From: Pseudomonadota bacterium
GTDB taxonomy: Bacteria; Myxococcota_A; Polyangia; Polyangiales; Polyangiaceae
Reading direction: 5' to 3'
DNA length: 7,543 nt
Assembly (NCBI GenBank): GCA_023411445.1
Contig: JAEYOT010000779.1
Location: 1 to 7,543 of the forward strand
Part shown: positions 1 through 5,908 of the stretch, piece by piece
Position numbering within the stretch: position 1 is the first letter of the stretch
How the letters are laid out: each line of letters begins with the position of its first letter
Position numbers and translations under genes: made by a program
The notes under the pieces: generated by a model
Told to the model about the DNA's origin: nothing
The model's input: the letters and a program-made list of their open reading frames with translations, nothing else
The model's database searches: none

Positions 1-252
1 GAGCAGGGCCACGCTGTTCGGGAGCTCCACGGTCTGCGCTTTGGGCGACCAGCGTGCGTAGGCGGCGCCGAGCGGCACCCGCGCCGCGTGCAGCAGCACG
101 GACACCACGAACGCCGGCGCTCCGAGCTCGCCGCGGCGCTTCACGAGCGTGTGCATCTCCGGGTCATGACATTCGCCCACCCGCGGATGTTCCGAGCCGA
201 GGGCGCGCGCCGCGTTAGGGTGCGCGATGATCGCGGGTTTGTCCCGCGCCAC
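1..252 (-). CDS. Unrecognised protein, partial (C-terminus outside window)
   Basis: An open frame with no stop runs from the stop codon of ttcA to the window edge. Its first possible start is a GTG at 252-250, 15 nt after the ttcA stop, and about 84 codons are visible. A weak GAGG lies only 3 nt before the GTG, so translation may depend on coupling to ttcA. The N-terminus reads MARDKPAIIAHPNAAR and is followed by a His/Cys-containing stretch (GECHDPEMH, about residues 27-35). A short hydrophobic segment (APAFVVSVLLHAARV, about residues 46-60) is not clearly a membrane helix. I do not recognise the family. Its spacing and strand make it the probable last visible gene of the queD-ttcA operon. 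Support is the open frame, position and protein-like composition only; in such GC-rich DNA a chance open frame of this length is possible. Confidence 0.5.
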   Translation of the reverse strand, partial: MARDKPAIIAHPNAARALGSEHPRVGECHDPEMHTLVKRRGELGAPAFVVSVLLHAARVPLGAAYARWSPKAQTVELPNSVALL

Positions 253-267
253 GAGCCTCGGCCGGCT

Positions 268-1095
268 TCAGCGGCGCAGCGCCGTCAGCGGCACCACGTT
301 GTCCGCCGGGCCGCTCGTCGCGCTCTCTTCCACCGCTTCTTCCAGGCCCATGGCTCGGCGAAGCTCCAGGTCGAACAGGTGCGAGGGGCGCACGTTGCCG
401 AGCGCCGCGAACACGTTGGCGCGCACGGTCGGGTTCTGGTCGTTCAAGCTGGTGAGCAGCTGCTTGACCTGCTTGCGCTTGAGGTTGTCTTGCGACCCGC
501 ACAAGTCACACGGGATGATCGGAAACTGCTTCAGCTCCGCCAGCTGGGCCAGCTCCGCTTCCGCGCAGTACACCAGCGGCCGGATCACCACGTTGCGACC
601 GTCGTCCGAGCGCAGCCGCGCCGGCATGGCCTTGAGCTGACCGGCGTAGAGCAGGTTGAGCATCAAGGTCTCGATCACGTCGTCGCGGTGATGGCCGAGC
701 GCGATCTTGGTAGCGCCCAGCTTCTGCGCTTGGGTGTAGAGGATGCCGCGGCGCAGGCGCGAGCACAGCGAGCAGTACGTCTTGCCCTCCGGCACCTTCT
801 CCGTCACCACGCTGTACGTGTCTTCTTTGACGATGACGTGCTCGTAGCCTTCGCGGCTCAGGTACTCCGGTAGCAGCTCGCTGGGGAAGCCCGGGTGACC
901 CTGATCGACGTTGAGCGCGAAGAGCGAGAACGGGAACGGCGCCTTCTTCTGCAGCTCGCGCAGCAGGTAGAGCATGGCGTGCGAGTCCTTGCCCCCGCTC
1001 ACCGCGACCAGGACGCGATCGCCCGGCTCGAGCAGGCGGAAGTCGGACGAGGCCTTGGCCACGGCCGAAAGCAGCTTCTTCTCCAAGCGATCCAT
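268..1095 (-). CDS. ttcA: tRNA 2-thiocytidine(32) synthetase TtcA
   Basis: TtcA is a cytoplasmic enzyme that replaces O2 of cytidine 32 in the anticodon loop of certain tRNAs with sulfur, using ATP activation and an iron-sulfur cluster. The 275-residue product has the PP-loop ATP-binding motif SGGKDS at residues 33-38, the GHHRDD motif at 134-139, and the family cysteines CSLCSRLRRG (Cys108, Cys111) and PCDLCGSQ (Cys196, Cys199). The CxxC pair plus the third cysteine are the cluster ligands in known TtcA proteins. E. coli TtcA is about 311 residues, so this is a slightly short but complete member. An ATG at 1227 would add 44 Arg/Ala-rich residues overlapping the upstream gene. The ATG at 1095 is chosen because MDRLEKKLL begins the conserved domain and forms a TGATG stop/start overlap with the ferredoxin-like gene, suggesting translational coupling. 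Confidence 0.95.
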   Translation of the reverse strand: MDRLEKKLLSAVAKASSDFRLLEPGDRVLVAVSGGKDSHAMLYLLRELQKKAPFPFSLFALNVDQGHPGFPSELLPEYLSREGYEHVIVKEDTYSVVTEKVPEGKTYCSLCSRLRRGILYTQAQKLGATKIALGHHRDDVIETLMLNLLYAGQLKAMPARLRSDDGRNVVIRPLVYCAEAELAQLAELKQFPIIPCDLCGSQDNLKRKQVKQLLTSLNDQNPTVRANVFAALGNVRPSHLFDLELRRAMGLEEAVEESATSGPADNVVPLTALRR

Positions 1096-1358
1096 CAGCC
1101 CCAGTCCGGATCGATGCCGGCCAGCTCCGCTAGCGACACCGGGTGATATGGCGGGCGCGGCGTGATGCCTTGCCCGGGGTCGCCGCCCTGCTCGGTCAAG
1201 ATGCGCGCGCACGTCGCCAGGCACCATTTGCCCTGGCAGTGACCGGTCGCAAAGCCCGTGTAGCGCTTGAGCGACTCGATATCGCGGTGGCCGAGCTCAA
1301 TGCCGTGCAAGAGCTCGCGCAGCGTCACGTCCTCACAGCGGCAGACGAATTGCTTCAT
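1095..1358 (-). CDS. Small BFD-like [2Fe-2S]-binding protein
   Basis: This 87-residue protein has the Cys pattern of the BFD-like [2Fe-2S] domain: CRC at residues 6-8 and CQGKWC at 41-46. The intervening helices include LKRYTGFATGHC. The wording resembles the BFD-like domain inside sarcosine/opine-oxidase-type and HCN-synthase-type dehydrogenases (TGxGxCQGxxC) more than bacterioferritin-associated ferredoxin itself. Here it stands alone, with a roughly 35-residue Pro/Gly-containing tail (residues 53-87) that has no cysteines. It is probably cytoplasmic and may carry electrons or hold a cluster. It starts 6 nt after the thioredoxin-like gene and overlaps ttcA by one base, so co-expression with that iron-sulfur tRNA thiolase is likely. 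A role in supplying electrons or a cluster to TtcA is an inference. No Shine-Dalgarno is visible before the ATG; a CCGGC-TCA-GCCGG inverted repeat lies there instead. Confidence 0.85.
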   Translation of the reverse strand: MKQFVCRCEDVTLRELLHGIELGHRDIESLKRYTGFATGHCQGKWCLATCARILTEQGGDPGQGITPRPPYHPVSLAELAGIDPDWG

Positions 1359-1364
1359 GCCGGC

Positions 1365-2030
1365 TCAGCCGGAGCTGGGGTTGAACTCGCCGCACAAGCT
1401 GGCTTGCGGACCGGAGGGCTTGCCAGCGTCGAACGTCACGCCGCAGCGGATCGGGTTGTGCAGGCTCTTCGCCAAGTCGATCGTGAGCGGGCTGGCCCAA
1501 GCGCGCGCGCCGTCGAAGCGCGCGCGGATCACGCCATCTTTGTCGATGAACCACGTCTCCGGGAACAGCTTGGTGCCGTACTTGTCACCCACGATGGCGG
1601 ACTCCGAATCCACCAGCACCTCGAACGGCGGATCGCCGCCGCCCAGCACGCTCTTCATCGTGTCGCGCGCGTCGGCCGCGCTCTCGTCCGTGGTCACGGT
1701 GACCAGCACCACGTCCGGATGCGCGCGGAGCGCCTTGGCCAAGTCCGCCAGCGCCGGCATCTCTTCCAGACACGGCCGGCACGTCTTGGTCCAAAAATTC
1801 AGGATCACCACCTTGCCGCGGTAGCTGGAGAGCTTCACCTTCCCGCCGTTGATCGAGGGCAGCTCGAAGTCCGGCGCCAAACGATTCTGCGCCGCGTACT
1901 GCGGGCGCATGGCGCACAGCGAGGTGCACGAGCGGCGCGTCTCGCCGTCCTTCGCAGCGGTGACGAAGCCGTACACGCCGGCGGCGGCGCAGGCGATGAC
2001 GGTCAGCTCGATCAACTTGGCGATGGCCAA
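1365..2030 (-). CDS. Membrane-anchored TlpA/ResA-like thioredoxin-fold protein
   Basis: A 221-residue thiol-disulfide oxidoreductase or peroxiredoxin-like protein. An N-terminal hydrophobic segment (residues 5-25) is probably an uncleaved anchor or signal, which would place the domain in the periplasm. The AhpC-TSA/Redoxin domain starts at APDFELP (52-58). It continues through GKVVILNFW to the active site CRPC (84-87), with the cis-proline in LFPETWFID (Pro157). Four cysteines lie outside the active site (Cys35, Cys39, Cys196, Cys213); the flanks could be disulfide-linked. The start is TTG at 2030-2028, chosen because AAGGAGG sits 5 nt upstream and the hydrophobic anchor follows directly. The gene begins one base after the queD stop. 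TlpA-like proteins usually reduce extracytoplasmic thiols, for example in cytochrome c maturation, but the substrate here cannot be read from the sequence. Confidence 0.88.
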   Translation of the reverse strand: MAIAKLIELTVIACAAAGVYGFVTAAKDGETRRSCTSLCAMRPQYAAQNRLAPDFELPSINGGKVKLSSYRGKVVILNFWTKTCRPCLEEMPALADLAKALRAHPDVVLVTVTTDESAADARDTMKSVLGGGDPPFEVLVDSESAIVGDKYGTKLFPETWFIDKDGVIRARFDGARAWASPLTIDLAKSLHNPIRCGVTFDAGKPSGPQASLCGEFNPSSG

Positions 2031-2031
2031 C

Positions 2032-2454
2032 TCAGCCTCCTTCGTACTCGCAGCGCGCGTCGCACGTCTCGTGCACGATCACTCGCTCGAGGCTCGGCAG
2101 GCCGGGGCGTAGCTTGTGCCACAGCCAATGCGCCAGGTTCTCGCTGGTCGGGTTCTCCAGGCCTGGGATCTCGTTCAGGTAGTTGTGATCCAGCTGGTCG
2201 TGCAGCGGCTGCCACATCGCATCGATCTCGCCGTAGTCGATGAACCAACCCGTCTCGGGGTTGACCGGACCCGACACCACGAGCTCGATTTTGAAGCTGT
2301 GCCCGTGGAGCCTCTCGCACTTGTGACCAGCGGGCACCTTGGGCAAGCGGTGGGCGGCCTCGAAGCGTTGTTCTCGAATCAGTCGAACTTGCACGGCCGG
2401 GTATGCGTGTAACAGGCGGGACGGACTGTCAACTTGGGCCGGTTTGGGCGCCAT
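2032..2454 (-). CDS. queD: 6-carboxy-5,6,7,8-tetrahydropterin synthase QueD
   Basis: QueD converts 7,8-dihydroneopterin triphosphate to 6-carboxytetrahydropterin, an early step to preQ0 and queuosine in tRNA. All key residues of the family are present at one constant offset (+19) from my recollection of E. coli QueD. The zinc ligands are His35 (FEAAH), His50 and His52 (LHGHSF). The catalytic Cys46 is in HKCERLHGH, Asp89-His90 in QLDHNYLNE, and Glu129 in VHETC. Other conserved blocks are ETGWFIDYGEI and GLENPTSENLA. The ATG at 2454 gives 140 residues with about 19 more N-terminal residues than usual; an in-frame GTG at 2394-2392 (codon 21) would give a family-length protein but has no visible ribosome site. 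Zinc ligands and catalytic residues are intact, so the enzyme should be active. It is the first gene of the minus-strand cluster, followed after 1 nt by the thioredoxin-like gene. Confidence 0.93.
   Translation of the reverse strand: MAPKPAQVDSPSRLLHAYPAVQVRLIREQRFEAAHRLPKVPAGHKCERLHGHSFKIELVVSGPVNPETGWFIDYGEIDAMWQPLHDQLDHNYLNEIPGLENPTSENLAHWLWHKLRPGLPSLERVIVHETCDARCEYEGG
2036..2042 (-). promoter_or_regulatory. Strong ribosome binding site for the TlpA-like gene
   Basis: The minus strand reads AAGGAGG, 5 nt before the TTG at 2030. It is encoded by the last codons of queD (Glu-Gly-Gly-stop). This site decides the unusual TTG start and indicates coupled translation of the two genes. Confidence 0.75.
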
Positions 2455-2524
2455 TTGTCCAGCGCTGAGCGGAGGGCTCGGTCATGTAGGGGCAGGTCTG
2501 TTCAATGACGCTGACCACCCACCA

Positions 2525-2587
2525 ATTGCGGTTCGTAAGCGGCTCATTCTGGCGCAATCCGTACGCGTACTTCAGAATTTGCGGTTC
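2525..2587. repeat. TTGCGG-type direct and inverted repeats, possible operator
   Basis: TTGCGGTTC occurs twice in the same direction (2526-2534 and 2579-2587), 53 bp apart start to start, which is about five helical turns. Between them, CGCAAT at 2553-2558 is the reverse complement of ATTGCG at 2525-2530. The arrangement could be a set of protein-binding half-sites, but no regulator family is identified. Confidence 0.4.
2561..2570. repeat. Perfect 10-bp palindrome GTACGCGTAC
   Basis: A perfect palindrome lies between the two TTGCGGTTC copies in the divergent spacer. It may be a dimeric regulator site; it could also occur by chance. Confidence 0.3.
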
Positions 2588-2675
2588 TCACTGCATCACC
2601 ACCAGCTAGCGCGCTGTGCGCGGAGGAAAAGTGGAAAGTTTCCCCTCGGTGCTGCGCACTAAACAAGACGTGGTC

Positions 2676-4409
2676 ATGCACCTAACCAAGCCCTTCTCGG
2701 CACTCGCACTGTCCGTGGCCGCGGCGGCGTCCCTGGCCTGTACGGCCGAGATCGCTCAGGACCCGATGGCAGCTGGCCAGGCCGGCTCCTCCAGCACCCC
2801 CACCGGCGGGAGCGGGAACAACCCGAGCGGCGGTAGCGGCGGCTCCGTCGGGGTCGACCCGCTCACCTGCGGCCCGGAGCCCGCCAAGGTGCGCGCGCCC
2901 ATGCGCCGCCTCACCCGCTTGGAATACAACAACACCGTGCGGGACTTGCTGAAGGACAAGTCGCTGCCGGCCAACGCCTTCCCGAGCGAAGAGTCGGGCA
3001 ACGGCTTCGGCAACGACGCGGACGCTCAGAACGTCACGGCCACGCTCGTCGAGAACTACGTGTCCGTGGCAGAGAAGGTCGCGGCCACTGCCGTCGATAG
3101 CGCGGAGATCGTCGCGCGCTGGGGCTGCATCGGCCAGGCGGCGGACGCAACCGCGGAGACGGCTTGCGTGCGCACCATCGTGGAGGCCTTCGGGCCCGAG
3201 GCGTGGCGTCGCCCGCTGGAGTCCGGTGAGGCGGACGGCCTGGTCGCTCTGTTCACGGAGGTGCGTGAGCTCTCGACGTTCAAGGAGAGCGTCGCCGCCG
3301 TGTTCGAGGCGATCCTGCAGAGCCCGGAGTTTTTGTACAAGCCGGAGTTCGGTGTGGACGCAGCGGGCCGCCCAGGCGTGAAGCAGCCCACGGCTTACGA
3401 GATGGCCACCCGCCTGTCCTACATGTTCTGGGCCTCCGCGCCTGACGACGCGCTGCGCCAGGCCGCGGCCTCCGGCGCGCTCCTCACCCCGGAGGGTGTG
3501 CGGACCCAGGCCGAGCGTCTGCTGGCGGATCCGCGCACGCGCGAGGTGATGACGTTCTTCTTCGACAACCTGCTGCCGATCCAGTCGCTCTCGCACCTGG
3601 AGCGCGAGAAGGAGCGCTACCCCAAGTTCAGCGCCAAGATCGGCTCGCTGCTGCGCACGGAGACGCAGACGTTCTTGAACGAGGAGATCTTCAGCGGCCC
3701 CGGCAAGTGGCCGGGCGTGTTCACGGCGCCGTACACCTACGTGAACGAGGAGCTCGCCGCCTACTACGGTCTGAGCGGCGTGACGGGCGAGACGTTCCAG
3801 AAGGTGATGCTGGATCCCAGCACGGGTCGCGGCGGCTTGCTCACGCAAGCGGGCGTGCTGGCCGGCCCCGTGCACAGCAACGAGCCCAACCCCGTGGTGC
3901 GCGGCGCCTTCGTCTTGCAAAAGATCATGTGCAAGCCCGTGCCGAAGCCCACGGGTGACATCGCCGCGCAGGTCACGCCGCCGGATCCCAACGGCGCCGC
4001 CACCGCCCGCCAGCGCTACACGGTGCACACCACGAACCCGGTCTGCAAAGCCTGCCACATCAACATGGATCCGATCGGGTACGCGCTGGAAAACTTCGAT
4101 CCGATCGGCCAGTGGCGCGATCAGGAGAACGGCGTGACCATCGACCCGGTCGTGACCGTGCCGGCGCTGGGCGAGGTGAAGAACCCGCTCGAGCTCGGCC
4201 AGCGCTTGGCTGAGTCGGAAGAGACGCAGCAGTGCTTGGCCACGCAATGGATGAACTTTGGCTATGGCCGCACGCTGAAAGACACGGAAGCGTGCGGCGT
4301 GCAGAGCGTTCGCTCGACCTTCAAGGAGTCAGGCTACGACGTGAAAGAGATGCTGATCGCGCTCACTCAGTCCGATGCGTTTCTCACTTTGCCGGCGGAG
4401 CGGGAATGA
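2676..4409 (+). CDS. DUF1592/DUF1588 cytochrome-like lipoprotein
   Basis: A 577-residue exported protein with the domain string DUF1587-DUF1595-DUF1592-DUF1588-DUF1585, known from planctomycetes and myxobacteria. Residues 1-21 are a signal peptide (Lys5, then [13 protein letters not shown]) ending at Cys22; the lipobox SLAC is imperfect at -3 but fits a lipoprotein. A Gly/Ser/Thr/Pro linker covers 35-60. DUF1587 follows ([17 protein letters not shown], 76-92), then DUF1595 (Cys151, Cys164, EAWRRPLE near 175-182) and DUF1592 ([13 protein letters not shown], 212-224, to about 340). DUF1588 holds [12 protein letters not shown] (386-397) and the haem c motif CKACH (457-461), followed by [18 protein letters not shown]1585 (about 488-570) ends in LTQSDAFL. 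Covalent haem binding is expected from CxxCH. The substrate is unknown. The ATG at 2676 gives the best signal peptide but lacks a clear ribosome site; GTG at 2631 with GGAGG is the alternative. The stop overlaps the next gene (ATGA). Confidence 0.9.
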   Translation: MHLTKPFSALALSVAAAASLACTAEIAQDPMAAGQAGSSSTPTGGSGNNPSGGSGGSVGVDPLTCGPEPAKVRAPMRRLTRLEYNNTVRDLLKDKSLPANAFPSEESGNGFGNDADAQNVTATLVENYVSVAEKVAATAVDSAEIVARWGCIGQAADATAETACVRTIVEAFGPEAWRRPLESGEADGLVALFTEVRELSTFKESVAAVFEAILQSPEFLYKPEFGVDAAGRPGVKQPTAYEMATRLSYMFWASAPDDALRQAAASGALLTPEGVRTQAERLLADPRTREVMTFFFDNLLPIQSLSHLEREKERYPKFSAKIGSLLRTETQTFLNEEIFSGPGKWPGVFTAPYTYVNEELAAYYGLSGVTGETFQKVMLDPSTGRGGLLTQAGVLAGPVHSNEPNPVVRGAFVLQKIMCKPVPKPTGDIAAQVTPPDPNGAATARQRYTVHTTNPVCKACHINMDPIGYALENFDPIGQWRDQENGVTIDPVVTVPALGEVKNPLELGQRLAESEETQQCLATQWMNFGYGRTLKDTEACGVQSVRSTFKESGYDVKEMLIALTQSDAFLTLPAERE

Positions 4410-5803
4410 ACGTCATGCGTAACTTCAAGTTGAACCGAAGGACCGTTCTGCGCGGCGCGGGCGGCATCGCCATCGCGCTGCCCTGGCTCGAGATCATGGG
4501 CGAAGAGAAGGTCGCCCACGCCCAAACGACGGGGGACGCCAAGCGTTTCCTCACCGTGTACACCCCCGGCGGCACGGTGCTGGAGAAGTTCTGGCCCTCC
4601 TCCAACACGGACCCGACGGCGAGCCCGATCTTGGCGCCGCTCGCGGCCCACAAGGACAAGCTGCTGGTGCTGAAGGGGCTGAACATGTCCTGCGCCGTCG
4701 GCGAGCAGCACCAGGCCGGCATCATCGGCTTCCTCACCGGCAGCAAGCAAACTGGCTCGCCGAAGGACTTCTCGTCCTTCCCCTCCATCGATCAGGTGAT
4801 CGCCACCCGCATCCAGAGCAACATGGCCACGCGCAAGCCGCGCGGCAGCTTGCAGATGGCGGTGCGCTGGGCCACCGGCAAGAGCCACGGCCTCCTGCAC
4901 CCGATCAACGCCGTCAACTTCGAGGACAGCCCGCAGCTCACGCCGATCCCGCCGCGCCTAGATCCGCAAGAGATCTGGACGGATCTCTTCGGCGGGCTGG
5001 CTCCGGACGATGGCGGCGGTGTCAACCCGCGCATCGCGCGCCGCAAGTCCGTGCTGGACTACGTGGACAAGCGCTACGTAGCGCTGTCGGCCAAGCTGGG
5101 CGCGGCGGACAAGGCCAAGCTCGACAACCACCTGACCAAGCTGCGCGACATCGAGCGGTCGCTGCAGACTGGCGGCGTGACGACCTCCGCCTGCGAGATT
5201 CCCGTCAAGCAGGACACCACCGGCTACAACCCGAAGACCGGGCTCATGTCGGCGGACGATGGCGCCATCAAGGACGAGAAGAGCGACGCGATGATCCCCG
5301 CGGTGGGGAAATTCATGATGGACATGATGGTGATGGCGTTCGCATGCGACCTCACCGCCGTCGGCTCGTTCCAGTGGACCGACACCGAGGCCAAGCACAC
5401 CTTCCCCTGGCTCAACCTCAAGAACCATCATCACTTCTACCAGCACGACGGCGGCTTCCAGCCGAACCAGTGCGAGCAGATCGCCAAGTGGTACTCGGAG
5501 AACCACGCCTACTTGCTCAACGCCATGAGCGAGGTGGAGATGGCGCCGGGCAAGACACTGCTGGACGAAAGCGTGGTCTTCTTCGGCTCGGAGCTGGCTC
5601 ATCCGCCCACGCACGACAAGAAGAACATGCCTTTCATCTTGGCTGGCGGCGGCGGCGGCTTGAAGGGCGGCCGCGTGCTGGACTTCGGCGGCAAGGCTCA
5701 CAACAACCTGCTCGTCTCGATCCTCAACCTGTTCGGCGACATGCGTACGAGCTACGGTCACGCTGAGTACAACAGCGGGCCGCTCCAAGGCTTGACGGCC
5801 TGA
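4406..5803 (+). CDS. DUF1552 family protein, Tat-exported
   Basis: A 465-residue protein of the DUF1552 family, which is usually found beside DUF1592 genes and has no established reaction. Its N-terminus is a twin-arginine signal: NRRTVLRG with Arg11-Arg12, a hydrophobic run GGIAIALPWLEI, and a likely cleavage after AHA (residue 39). That suggests export in folded, possibly cofactor-loaded form. Family-like blocks are EQHQAGIIGFLTG (100-112), FPSIDQVIA (125-133), AFACDLTAV (311-319), the His cluster NHHHFYQHDGG (340-350), WYSENHAYLLNAM (362-374), TLLDESVVFFGSELAHP (384-400) and HNNLLVSILNLFG (432-444). The His and Asp/Glu residues could bind metal, as the fold is thought to be distantly related to the alkaline phosphatase/sulfatase group (inference). 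The start is the ATG overlapping the previous stop, with GGAG 5 nt upstream. An earlier in-frame start at 4232 is rejected because it removes the Tat signal from the N-terminus. Confidence 0.92.
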   Translation: MNVMRNFKLNRRTVLRGAGGIAIALPWLEIMGEEKVAHAQTTGDAKRFLTVYTPGGTVLEKFWPSSNTDPTASPILAPLAAHKDKLLVLKGLNMSCAVGEQHQAGIIGFLTGSKQTGSPKDFSSFPSIDQVIATRIQSNMATRKPRGSLQMAVRWATGKSHGLLHPINAVNFEDSPQLTPIPPRLDPQEIWTDLFGGLAPDDGGGVNPRIARRKSVLDYVDKRYVALSAKLGAADKAKLDNHLTKLRDIERSLQTGGVTTSACEIPVKQDTTGYNPKTGLMSADDGAIKDEKSDAMIPAVGKFMMDMMVMAFACDLTAVGSFQWTDTEAKHTFPWLNLKNHHHFYQHDGGFQPNQCEQIAKWYSENHAYLLNAMSEVEMAPGKTLLDESVVFFGSELAHPPTHDKKNMPFILAGGGGGLKGGRVLDFGGKAHNNLLVSILNLFGDMRTSYGHAEYNSGPLQGLTA

Positions 5804-5832
5804 GCCGAGCTCCTCGCCGCTCCGCGGAAGGG

Positions 5833-5846
5833 GTCAACCGTTTGAC
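5833..5846. repeat. Inverted repeat GTCAA-CCGT-TTGAC
   Basis: A perfect 5-bp inverted repeat with a 4-nt centre overlaps the -35 box of the candidate promoter. A second one, CTAGT-N6-ACTAG (5851-5866), runs through the promoter spacer into the -10. Either could be an operator; neither looks like a terminator because no T-run follows. Confidence 0.35.
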
Positions 5847-5869
5847 TCGGCTAGTTTTTGGACTAGAAG
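5842..5869 (+). promoter_or_regulatory. Candidate sigma70-type promoter for the secreted protein/sigma factor genes
   Basis: TTGACT (5842-5847) and TAGAAG (5864-5869) are separated by 16 bp, about 40 nt before the TTG start at 5909. The surrounding stretch is locally AT-richer than its neighbours. The -35 matches 5 of 6 consensus bases and the -10 matches 4 of 6. Confidence 0.4.
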
Positions 5870-5908
5870 AAGGCCCCTGCGCCCCGCGGCGCCGAAGGAG
5901 CGGAAGCG

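Larger units (their letters stand above)
2455..2675. promoter_or_regulatory. Divergent intergenic control region
   Basis: About 220 bp separate the divergent queD and DUF1592 genes, so promoters for both directions should be here. It is visibly less GC-rich than the flanking genes, especially at 2520-2590. No clean -35/-10 pair could be assigned in either direction. It holds repeated TTGCGG words and a 10-bp palindrome, listed separately. A GGAGG at 2622-2626 precedes GTG at 2631 by 4 nt. That GTG is in frame with the DUF1592 gene and is an alternative start that would lengthen its N-terminus by 15 residues. Confidence 0.5.

Noticed and set aside
88..873. A 261-codon plus-strand open frame opposite ttcA
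   Set aside because: It is His/Arg-rich with no motifs and lies antisense to a well-supported ttcA.
1143..2243. A 366-codon plus-strand open frame opposite the TlpA-like and BFD-like genes
   Set aside because: Composition is typical of an antisense shadow, and the minus strand encodes three recognisable proteins across the same span.
2550..2566. Possible sigma54 promoter beginning TGGCGC
   Set aside because: No GC dinucleotide is present at the required spacing from the GG, so the -24/-12 rule fails.
2682..4247. A 521-codon open frame on the minus strand opposite the DUF1592 gene
   Set aside because: It is an antisense shadow caused by strong GC bias at third codon positions; the product is Arg/His/Ala/Leu-rich with no recognisable domain, while the plus-strand frame has clear family motifs throughout.
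4958..5788. A 276-codon minus-strand open frame inside the DUF1552 gene
   Set aside because: It is a Val/Leu/His/Arg-rich shadow with no domain, and the sense frame is a full-length DUF1552 protein.
5804..5880. Intrinsic terminator after the DUF1552 gene
   Set aside because: Stems are only 5 bp and the TTTTT run lies inside a loop rather than after a GC-rich hairpin.
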